Source: Pteria penguin (Eukaryota > Mollusca > Bivalvia > Pterioida > Pteriidae). Taken from it: a stretch of DNA of 64,000 bases. The stretch spans positions 2,039,001 through 2,103,000 of the forward strand of contig CM068585.1 of assembly GCA_035048485.1 (NCBI GenBank), in the 5' to 3' direction. Positions within the stretch are counted from its first letter, which is position 1. Each line of letters opens with the position of its first letter. The position numbers and the translations under genes are program-made. This document shows, in pieces, positions 49,356 through 58,729 of this stretch. The notes below the pieces were generated by a model that was not told the DNA's origin, searched no databases, and was given only the letters and a program-made list of their open reading frames with translations.

Positions 49356-50019
49356 AATCTGAACGACATTGATGACTCTAGTAGGTAACATCATTCCTCC
49401 GAGAAGAGAGGTGTCAAGTGATCGCCATCGTCCAGACATACGGTATAAAGCTTTTTCTTGGCATCGTTCACAGACCGTTACCTTCAGTGTATAGTAGATT
49501 TCATCCTATATCCATTTAATGTAATTTGTTCCCAGCAGTACGTTTGAATTGTATTTAACGACCTGTTCCGATATCGTGTGATTGTGACACTCTGTCTCGT
49601 ATCATGGGAATATTTCTGTGTCGTTTTATGTTTTTGGCATTCATGACTGGTGTGGTAAGACAGACAGGAGATGCTTACTCCTCCCGGGCACTTACTCAGA
49701 TATCCAGAGGAATGTCCATCAAGATACAGACACAATAGCTCCAGATACTTGTATATTACAGTGACTTATTCCTGTATGAATAAGGGTATGTCATTACACT
49801 TGACGTGACTTGATACCCACATATCCTATAGTCGCCTCTCTTTATGTGTCTCTCATTTTTACTGATCCGTCAGACAATATTATACAATTATTAACTTTTT
49901 GCCCAGTGAATATGCTGTAATATTTACTGGATTTCAAGATATTAGCAGAGGCTATGACTCAGTATAGTGATTACCGTACAGTAATAACCAGTATGTATAC
50001 ATTTATATCATTGTATAGT
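49356..50019. other. STIM intron 1, no feature recognised
   Basis: Single-copy-looking sequence without supported exons. Confidence 0.45.
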
Positions 50020-50450
50020 TTATATGTGTGTGCCGATTGGCTGCAATGTCAACGTCGTTCTCGCATCATATTTTGCGCAGTACCCATATAGGCAGTAGTT
50101 TTTCGTTTCAAAAATTTGTTTGGGGCAACTAGTTTTGGCCTGTCTGTCTATCTGTCTGTCTGTTTGTCTATGGTATAAAGACTTTAACATTCCACATAAC
50201 TTTTCGACTGTAAGGGATATGGCTTTCATTTTTCACGTACGTATTCCTGTCGGTACAACACTTATTGTAATCATTGATCTCTGACCTTTGACCTACAGCT
50301 TACATTTCATATTTCACATGTGTATTCCTTGTGAGAATACTTTCCGTCGGTACCATAATTTTGACCTTGTGGCCTTGACTTCGGAGTTTGACTTAGTTTT
50401 AAGATAACGGCTTATACTGACAAATTGTCGCTAGGGGCATTCGTATGTCA
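50020..50450. repeat. Decayed interspersed repeat of the 'accttgacc' type
   Basis: Contains a tract of 'gtctgtctatctgtctgtct', then 'aactttcgactg'-like and 'ctctgacctttgacctacag' phrases as in the repeats near 30061 and 36600. Confidence 0.5.
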
Positions 50451-50987
50451 TAAATACAGCTTGTTTCCCTGTGATTTGATGATGGTAATTTGATATTTTC
50501 GATATTAACTTACGGCGTCAGTGATATTGATCAGCATGGTAGTTTTTCTCTTTGTAGATAACAGTTAGAATAAGAGTATTTGATGATCACATTAATGATA
50601 ATTGATATTTATGAATCGATGTTTTCCTTTGACTTAAGGTTTTATTTGTAAATAGCAATATGATTGCTCTTTACATTATCTTTGCAGTAATTGTAGCGTA
50701 TATTCTCCGTATGTTTTAACGTTTCTGGATAATTTACATTCGATTAGTGAGTTACATTAAATTTCACTTTAATTTCAAATCATCCTATTGCAATCTGTTG
50801 CATAGTGGTATACCTAAATGATTATAGTATACCCAGTAGACGTTATGCTTACCACTCCTATTATGTATAATTGTATCTTCATTGTTTACGTCCATAATGT
50901 AATGATTCATGTATGTGGAAAATACAATAGAAACAGTCAAAATGAGATTTATCACACATGCTTACCTTTAATGAAAATATTGAGATA
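50451..50987. other. STIM intron 1, no feature recognised
   Basis: AT-rich single-copy-looking sequence. Confidence 0.45.
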
Positions 50988-51122
50988 TTATAATGAGATA
51001 CGATTTCTTTGTATTATAATGAGATACGATTTTTTGTATTATAATGAGATACGATTTCTTTGTATTATAATGAGATACTATTTCTTTGTATTATAATGAG
51101 ATACAATTTCTTTGTATTTAAT
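50988..51122. repeat. 26-27-bp minisatellite, 5 units
   Basis: Units of 'attataatgagatacgattt' plus 'ctttgt'. Confidence 0.92.
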
Positions 51123-51184
51123 GAGATCGATTCAAAACGAGATCTAAATTAATGAGGTGTGATAGTACTAATACACACGTTATA

Positions 51185-51690
51185 TGAAATAACCGTGCTT
51201 AAAGTCAGATTTGACAAAAGCATCCACATTTATCGAATTTGTGGTCACGAAGTCATTTCTCAAGGTCACATTACAGTAGCCGCAAGTAGTGGCCCTTAAT
51301 GAATGATAGGGCCACAATTCCTTACGTTGCGTAAACTTGCATTTTTGATAAACGGAATGGCCGGCACGATTCTACGCATTTCGGCATCAAATGGAGCAAA
51401 TATCTAACATATATAAACATATAGCCGCAAGTAGTGGCCCTAAATGAATGATTTAGGGTCACTACTTGCGGCTAACATTAAAGTAGCCTTTATATAATTA
51501 CACATGTTACATGGTATAACCCTGCTTAAAGTCAGATTTGACAAAAGCATCCACATTTATTGAATTTATGATCACGAGTCTTTTATTTTTTTTTTAGATT
51601 TGACAAAAGCATCCATATTTATTGAATTTGTGATCACGTAGTCAATTCTCAAGGTCACATTTAAAGTAGTTTTTATATAATTATACAGTT
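51185..51690. repeat. Partial tandem duplication interrupted by a MITE
   Basis: 'atttgacaaaagcatccaca' followed by 'tttattgaatttgtgatcac' and 'tctcaaggtcacatt' occurs near 51210, 51535 and 51597, with 'aagtagcctttatataatta' after it. The first copy holds the MITE at 51278-51473. Confidence 0.85.
51278..51473. mobile_element. Small MITE with hairpin terminus and 10-bp target-site duplication
   Basis: The left end AGCCGCAAGTAGTGGCCC and the inverted right end (…ggtcactacttgcggct) form imperfect terminal inverted repeats. The flanks are ACATTACAGT (51268-51277) and ACATTAAAGT (51475-51484), a 10-bp duplication with one difference. The empty-site sequence is seen in the neighbouring copy ('cacatttaaagtag' near 51655). 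The right 50 bp (51423-51473) is an almost perfect hairpin. No coding capacity. A 9-10-bp duplication would fit a Mutator-like origin, which is inference. Confidence 0.75.
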
Positions 51691-51944
51691 GTAATATGAT
51701 AATAAAGCAATCTTTTTTATTTTGGATTTCGTAACCCATACGTTGAATATTTGACCTGGCAGTGCTACCTTCGCTATAAAACCATACTCAGGATGATGGT
51801 GAAATAGATATATGTATATTGGAATTCAATTCGGGAGTCAAAGTTCAAAGATCATCAAGTACATTTTCTCAGATTCACAGACAGTGTATTGCAACAAAAT
51901 ATAATTAATAATATAACACTACCTCCAACACATTTGATTTTCAG

Positions 51945-52059
51945 TTTATGAGAGATGAGCTTCAGATCAATGAAGGAAGTGAGAGACTTTCCATCTTCCA
52001 TGGCAACGACAAATTAATCAGTGTAGAAGACTTATGGAACGCATGGAAGAAGTCAATAG
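51945..52059 (+). CDS. STIM, hidden EF-hand exon
   Basis: The acceptor tgattttcag and the donor ATAG/gtaagt bound a 115-bp exon that enters in phase 0, matching the donor at 34356, and leaves in phase 1. It encodes FMRDELQINEGSERLSIFHG and then NDKLISVEDLWNAWKKS. The segment FHGNDKLISVEDLWNAWK corresponds to the non-calcium-binding hidden EF-hand of STIM, which pairs with the canonical EF-hand and docks on the SAM domain. The intron before it is 17,588 bp and the one after it 2,995 bp. A 41-bp minisatellite starts about 50 bp after the donor. Confidence 0.95.
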
Positions 52060-52109
52060 GTAAGTTATACACAATGATGTAGGTAATCTGTGCTAATTGT
52101 AATATAGAA

Positions 52110-53010
52110 GTGGAGCATCTCTAGATGACATGACATTGAATATTATACGATCATTCAGATTCTAAATGACATTACATTGAATATTCTAAGCTCAATCGAC
52201 TATAGATGACACATTGTCATTGAATATTATAAGATCATTCAGATTCTAGATAACATTACATTGAATATTATATTGAATATTATAAGATCATTCAGATTCT
52301 AGATGACATTACATTGAATATTATAAGATCATTCGGATTCTAGATGACATTACATTGAATACTATAAGATCATTCAGATTCTAGATAACATTACATTGAA
52401 TATTCTAAGCTCAATCGACTATAGATGACACATTGTCATTGAATATTATAAGATCATTCAGATTCTAGATAACATTACATTGAATATTCTAAGCTCAATC
52501 GACTATAGATGACACATTGTCATTGAATATTATAAGATCATTCAGATTCTAGATAACATTACATTGAATATTATATTGAATATTATAAGATCATTCAGAT
52601 TCTAGATGACATTACATTGAATATTATAAGATCATTCAGATTCTAGATAACATTACATTGAATATTCTAAGCTCAATCGACTATAGATGACACATTGTCA
52701 TTGAATATTATAAGATCATTCAGATTCTAGATAATATTACATTGAATATTCTAAGCTCAATCGACTATAGATGACACATTGTCATTGAATATTATAAGAT
52801 CATTCAGATTCTAGATAACATTACATTGAATATTCTAAGCTCAATCGACTATAGATGACACATTGTCATTGAATATTATAAGATCATTCAGATTCTAGAT
52901 AACATTACATTAAATATTCTAAGCTCAATCGACTATAGATGACACATTTTCATTGAATATTATAAGATCATTCAGATTCTAGATGACATGACATTGAATA
53001 TAATAAGAAA
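52110..53010. repeat. 41-bp minisatellite with dimeric higher-order structure (STIM intron 2)
   Basis: Two related unit types alternate: 'ataagatcattcagattcta' plus 'gatgacattacattgaatat', and 'ctaagctcaatcgactatag' plus 'atgacacattgtcattga'. The combined block of about 82 bp recurs about eight times. Confidence 0.92.
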
Positions 53011-54319
53011 TATGTTCCGATATTTATTATTACCACTGGGTTGATGCCGCTGTTGTTGGACTAATTTGACCTGAAGGTAATCACAAACCCAGATTTTTGT
53101 GCTTCTGTACTGACCTGAAGTATATACTTAGATTCACCGTGACAATAGTTTGTTAGTTGTTCTAACATCAAAGAAATACCTCCTTCATCTTTGACTCTTA
53201 CTTTTAGGTCAGTTTTGTAATTTGTTTGCTCGTCATATATTTATAATTCGGATCTCCACATTGTCGGCCTTGAGAATCACTGAGTATTATAGGAGTTTCT
53301 AGTGTGTAGGTATAACTCTGCGATCGTTCGCGCATGCGTGCTTGATTTTCTCTATACATTTATTGTACTGTAAATACTGTAAGTATGGTATAGACCTTGG
53401 CTCTAGTACATGGATGTTATATGAGGTACTGTAAAGAGCTGACGAAGCTGTGGCGTACATAGTGGAGTAAGACAGGCCATCACCCATGGTGTCCCGCTGA
53501 CTGTTACGTCTAATGCGGTAATCTAATCAGTTTCTCTACAGGTATCCACAGACTGATGATAGGGGATAAATCACTCGTTAATTATCGTTAGACTGCGTCA
53601 AAGGGTCCAGTGTAACACTCGCTAAACATCAAATACAACTGTGTTTTGACTCCCATTTCTTAATGGCTATAAGTAAGAGGTTACACTGCAAGTTACGTCG
53701 TATTTATATGACCAACTTCCTCTGAGATTGTCCGTACGATTTACTGTTCTAAATACATCATTGGCTATAGGTGTAGGAACCGGGTCCCGGTTTGCACGTT
53801 TTTGGATGATAATCAATCGAAAAACCTTCCCCGCAGAATTGGTAATACAAAAAGAATACAATAAATATATAGAAAATGAAATCGGGACTTTGACATCAGT
53901 TTTAGATAACGAAACATTCGAATTATTGTCGTTTGAGTCAACGGGAGACTACTGTACATACACTTGTGACACAACCTCCTTTTTATAATATTCCGACTCC
54001 ATCACTGCATATCCATAGATCTTCATAGACATACAAATCTTAGTGAGACCACGTGGGTTCTGCATTTTTACAATCAATTAGTATTTCTTATCATCCCGCT
54101 CTAGTACTGTACTGGTATACACCCATTTTCACCACTTACTGTAAGGTGCACTGCATCAGAACATTAATTATGGACAGTAGGGGGCCGTAACTCTGGAAAA
54201 CATCAATGTACGGTACTTTGGCAGCTTGTTCAATTCGTTGAAAAACCTAATGCTGGTGTATTGTTAGTCACTCAGATGTGAAGGGTTAGAATAAAAGCAA
54301 AACAACCAAATTTACTAGA
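53011..54319. other. STIM intron 2, no gene recognised
   Basis: Single-copy-looking sequence. Overlapping open frames of 86 (+, 53728-53988) and 64 codons (-) occupy about 53670-53990. I recognise neither protein, and neither has neighbouring splice sites that would join it to STIM in an obvious way. Confidence 0.45.
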
Positions 54320-54515
54320 ATGATGTGCTGTATGTGGCGGATGAGTTTCGTTCACCTACCAGCTGTACTTTGTGTATACGGAGTCATTGAATGTGCTTCA
54401 AAGGCCCATGAAATCATGTCTGGTTGGATAAACTTAATTCTTCAAGCTTTTCTGGGGACTGTTACCTGCATTATACAGTACTTATCTAGCATGTCGCATA
54501 ACAAGACAAATTCAG
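54320..54515 (+). CDS. Candidate alternative first exon of STIM (hypothetical)
   Basis: An open frame starting ATGATGTGCTG encodes a hydrophobic, secretory-looking N-terminus (FVHLPAVLCVYGVIECA and, later, LILQAFLGTVTCIIQYL) and stays open up to a plausible donor, AATTCAG/gtaaaa, at 54515. The segment is 196 nt, so it leaves in phase 1, exactly the phase needed by the SAM exon at 55055. Splicing would give a membrane-inserted or secreted protein in which the EF-hands are replaced. I do not recognise the peptide and no promoter is evident. It may be chance. Confidence 0.22.
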
Positions 54516-54799
54516 GTAAAATACATCATTTCCTTATACCTGATACCTGCATGTAAAGGAATATGCCGTTACTTCATCATAAGTACATGATAAAGTTACA
54601 TCAGATGTTGTATGTTAAGTTTCATGGGAAAAAAGTACAATCTTTCATCCAAATCCAATTTAAATACCATTACATAAAAAGCTAGACATATGATCATAAG
54701 GTATAGTGAAAGATATGACCAGAAGAGCTTCTATCTTGTCAGTAGCTCCGGTTTGAAATGATCTAGATTTTCCCCCAATCAGGGGGGGGGGGGGCTTCA

Positions 54800-54945
54800 G
54801 TGTTATGATTCGGTTGAGAAATTGTTGAAAGCCACTTAAAACTCCATCATACCAGCTAACCAACCAACTCCATCATACCAGCTAACCAACCAACTCCATC
54901 ATACCAGCTAATCAACCAACTCCATCATGCCAGCTAACCAACCAA
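54800..54945 (+). mobile_element. SINE 3' fragment with amplified tail
   Basis: 'gagaaattgttgaaagccac' plus 'ttaaaactccatcat' matches the 3' part of the SINE at 36094-36264. After it, a 26-bp unit 'accagctaaccaaccaactc' plus 'catcat' is repeated about four times. A G tract precedes it at 54781-54793. The tail appears to have become a small minisatellite. Confidence 0.7.
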
Positions 54946-55054
54946 CTCTGATTCATAGGTTCTCTGAATATTTGAAATTGTGAAAAAGTTTAATTATAGG
55001 GGGTTATGGCATTTTAAAGCATAGTATTATTAATTCTTTATTAAATAATTGTAG

Positions 55055-55166
55055 TTTACAACTGGACAGCTGAGGAGGTGTCAGATTGGCTAGTGAAACA
55101 TGTGGAACTCTCACAGTATGTGCAGGCATTCAAGAATGGCAACATTGACGGGAAAATGTTACCAAT
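55055..55166 (+). CDS. STIM, SAM-domain exon
   Basis: The acceptor ends ...aattgtag. With the single base carried from the previous exon the reading is VYNWTAEEVSDWL, then VKHVELSQYVQAFKNGNIDG and KMLPM, the start of the STIM SAM domain, which follows the hidden EF-hand directly in all STIM proteins. The exon is 112 bp, enters in phase 1 and leaves in phase 2 at CCAAT/gtaagt. If the donor is skipped the frame meets TAA at once (CCA ATG TAA). A 30-bp minisatellite starts at this very junction. The rest of SAM, the transmembrane helix and the Orai-activating coiled coils are not in the window; I searched to 64000 without finding the next exon. Confidence 0.95.
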
Positions 55167-56360
55167 GTAAGTAAACCACAGCAAAAGTGTTACCAGTCTT
55201 AGTAAGTCACAGCAAAACAATCACAATGACAAGTTATGAATGTAAGTAAACCACAGCAAAGTGTTATCATTGTAAGTAAACCATAGCAAAGTGTTACTAA
55301 TGTAAGTAAACCACAACAAAGTATTACTAATGTAAGTAAACCACAGCAAAGTGTTACCAATGTAAGTAAATTACAGCAAACTGTTATTAATGTAAGTAAA
55401 CCACAGCAAATTGTTACCAATGTAAGTAAATCCACAGGGCTTTCCGCTCGTGCCCCCCCCCCCCCCACCTCAAATATACCAATATAATGTGGTAAATCAC
55501 AGCAAAGTGTTATCAATGCAAGTAAACCACAGCAAAGTGTTACCAATGTAAGTAAACCACAGCAAAGTGTTACCAATGTAAGTAAACCACAGCAAAGTGT
55601 TACTAATGTAAGTAATTCACGGCAAAGTGTTATCAATCTAAGTTAATCACAACAAAGTGTTACTAATGTAAGTAAACCACAGCAAAGTATTACCAATGTA
55701 AGTAAACCACAGCAAAGTATTACCAATGTAAGTAAACCACAACAAAGTGTTATCAATCTAAGTTAATCACAACAAAGTGTTACTAATGTAAGTAAACCAC
55801 AGCAAAGTGTTACCAATGTAAGTAAATCCACAGGGCTTTCCGCTCGTGGCCCCCCCCACCCCACCTCAAATATACCAATATAATGTGGTAAATCACAGCA
55901 AAGTGTTATCAATGCAAGTAAACCACAGCAAAGTGTTACCAATGTAAGTAAACCACAGCAAAGTGTTACTAATGTAAGTAAACCACAGCAAAGTATTACC
56001 AGTGTAAGTAAACCACAGCAAAGTGTTACCAATGTAAGTAAACCACAGCAAAGTGTTACCAATGTAAGTAAACCACAGCAAAGTGTTACCAATGTAAGTA
56101 AACCACAGCAAAGTGTTACTAATGTAAGTAATTCACGGCAAAGTGTTATCAATCTAAGTTAATCACAACAAAGTGTTACCAATGTAAGTAAACCACAGCA
56201 AAGTATTACCAATGTAAGTAAACCACAGCAAAGTATTACCAATGTAAGTAAACCACAACAAAGTGTTATCAATCTAAGTTAATCACAACAAAGTGTTACT
56301 AATGTAAGTAAACCACAGCAAAGTGTTACCAATGTAAGTAAACCACAGCAAAAAGTTACC
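55157..56360. repeat. 30-bp minisatellite that reiterates the STIM exon-3 splice donor
   Basis: About 40 units of 'gttaccaatgtaagtaaacc' plus 'acagcaaagt'. The first unit spans the exon/intron boundary itself (exon end TGTTACCAAT / intron GTAAGTAAACC). Most units keep AATGTAAGT, a consensus-quality 5' splice site. A 70-bp insert with a C tract ('ccacagggctttccgctcgt') occurs at about 55432 and again at about 55826, so a block of about 390 bp was also duplicated. The long minus-strand open frames here are artefacts of the 30-bp period. Confidence 0.95.
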
Positions 56361-57599
56361 ATTATTATAAATTTAAGAACAGTGTTACTATTTTAAATAA
56401 AGCAACAAACTGTCACCAAAGTAAATAAAACACAGTAAAATGTTACCAATGTTAGTAAAATGCAGACTTTTAATATTAATTACATAACTAATCAAGTTAC
56501 ACAAAGAACAATATGTTCTATGTTAAATTGTACAAACAAGATGAGGTCTTGAAATTTAGAATTTTTCTAAGTAGGCTAGTCAAATTATTTCCTCTTCTTA
56601 TTTTGATTTTTCATGTCAAGGTTTGTTAAATGTACTTTAATATAAGATATGTTAAAGGTCTCTATCTGTTTAAAGTTCTTCATTAATAACCAAGTCATAT
56701 GATCTTTATGGATCTTTCTTGATCAATAAATCATATTCTTTTTTTCATATTCCCACACATATTGTCATCATGGTCAAAAACGCAGAAATGACCTACTCAG
56801 TCATATCTTACCCAACACTAGTTAGTTAATGGTGTTACCTACTTCAGTATTTTGGCCATGCTATCATAGGATTCAGATTATTGTGGCCTTTGTGATTTAA
56901 CATCTCAGAATAGATGTGACAATTACTGCTTTATATACCTGCTAAATGAGACAATTACGGTATCAGTAAATATGAAAGATGTCTGACTGATTGGTGTATG
57001 TATCTGTGTTGTGTCATTGAATGCATTAATTTTTTTTTTATTTATATATAAAAAAAAAAAATGAATTGAGACAAAATAGTATTATATTGGCAAAAAACTT
57101 GAGATTTATGTTCATGTCTAGAAGAAGATTTCAAGAAAAACACATGTAAAACATACAGCGACTGCTCATATACATAACTTTTCTAATTGAATACCCATGA
57201 ATTCTGGAATAATGACAAAATTTTGTATAGTGCTCTTGTACTAGCTCTGGCATATCAAAGAATGGTGGAGGGAATTTAAGAGTTATCTCTCTTGGCATTT
57301 TCATGTCTTGTTCAAGTTACGATGTGAACTTGCTTGACTGCAGCATGTATCATATTTTATTATAAAAGTCATAATGTGGTATAATATCATAGGTAATGGT
57401 AATTAATCATAATTGATTATTGTATTATATTTTTCCATATTTCATATCTCTGTACATGTTTGTAATCTCTTTATAACATTTCATTTTCAAGATGTTATAG
57501 TTAAGGGAATCTAAAATAACTAGAAATTACAGCACATATTTTATATGTCAGATAACATCAGAATAAAATTTCATGTAGATGTAAAGATGTATCCATACA
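56361..57599. other. STIM intron 3, no feature recognised
   Basis: AT-rich sequence of 1.2 kb. I found no exon-like segment with STIM similarity. Confidence 0.5.
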
Positions 57600-58371
57600 C
57601 TATCATTACATATGTCACTACAATCATATGGGTTGCTACCAGCATATGTGTCATTACCTTCATATGTGTCATTACCTTCATGTGTCACTACCATCATATG
57701 TGTCACTACCATCGTTTGTCATTACCATCATATGTGTCATTACCTTCATGTGTCACTACCATCATATGTGTCATTACCTTCATATGTGTCATTACCTTCA
57801 TGTGTCACTACCATCTTATGTGTCATTACCTTCATATGTATGACTACCATCATATAAAATATACTATTTTATGTGTCACTACCATCATGTGTCACTTCCA
57901 TTATATCATGTTAGTACCATCATGTGTCACTTCCATCATTCATATGTGTCTCTACCATCATGTTCCAGTACCATCATATGTGTCATTACCATAAATTATA
58001 CATGTCATTACCATGAATTATACAAATCATTACCACCATGTGTGTCATTACCATCTTATATGTTACCATCATGTGTCATTACCATCATGTGTCACTACCA
58101 TCATGTGTCATTACCATCATGTGTCATTACCATCATATGTGTCACTACCATCATGTGTCATTACCATCATATGTGTCACTACCATCATGTGTCATTACCA
58201 TCATGTGTCACTACCATCATGTGTCATTACCATCATGTGTCATTACCATCATATGTGTCACTACCATCATGTGTCATTACCATCATATGTGTCACTACCA
58301 TCATGTGTCATTACCATCATATGTGTCACTACCATCACATATCATTACTATTATACTTGTCAATACCATCA
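57600..58371. repeat. 16/18-bp minisatellite (left part)
   Basis: Alternating units 'catcatgtgtcattac' and 'catcatatgtgtcactac'. The left portion is less regular. It ends at the SINE at 58372. The same array continues after the SINE at 61756, and the terminal phrase 'ttactattatacttgtcaat' plus 'accatcac' occurs at both ends. The open frames here (up to 178 codons) are artefacts. Confidence 0.93.
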
Positions 58372-58500
58372 CAAGCTTGCGTGGCCTAGTGGTATGATCG
58401 GGAGGCCAGGGTTCAAGTCCCGCTCTGGTCATGCCAGTGTCCTTCTTTCGGATGAGACAGTTAAAACCAAGGCCCCATGTCGTGGTATGCATGGCACGTT

Positions 58501-58514
58501 CAGACCTGCCTACC
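58501..58514 (+). repeat. hAT left terminal inverted repeat
   Basis: CAGACCTGCCTACC, a perfect inverted match to the right end. Confidence 0.93.
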
Positions 58515-58729
58515 TTTACGATTTTGGCGTAATTTTTACGATTTTTTGATCGAAATTACGCTCTACGCTTTCGCCGCTACATTTTACGCGAAACGATCTT
58601 TTTCGAATTTATTTCTAAACGACATGACTATTGACTTTACGTCTTTGTCACTGAAGCGTTTGAATGCACCCGAAGTCCTAATTGTATTTACAAGCGCGTA
58701 ACTGATATAGAGAGTGACAACGAGTGACA

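Noticed and set aside
47169..49439. Minus-strand repeated open frames with YCRQQLYA-like text
   Set aside because: They come from the 52-bp minisatellite; no start context, splice sites or family similarity.
53667..53988. Overlapping open frames on both strands in STIM intron 2
   Set aside because: No recognisable domain and no splice signals in the right phase; treated as chance.
55199..56152. Long minus-strand open frames of Leu/Cys-rich repeats (145 and 129 codons)
   Set aside because: They come from a 30-bp repeat, a multiple of three, so a stop-free frame persists automatically. The plus strand here is a STIM intron.
57545..58549. Plus-strand open frames rich in His, Tyr and Cys (up to 178 codons)
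   Set aside because: All are translations of the 16/18-bp minisatellite in different frames and end in the SINE.
58724..58729. Transposase start two codons upstream (GTG)
   Set aside because: Animal genes start at ATG; the first ATG in frame is 58730.
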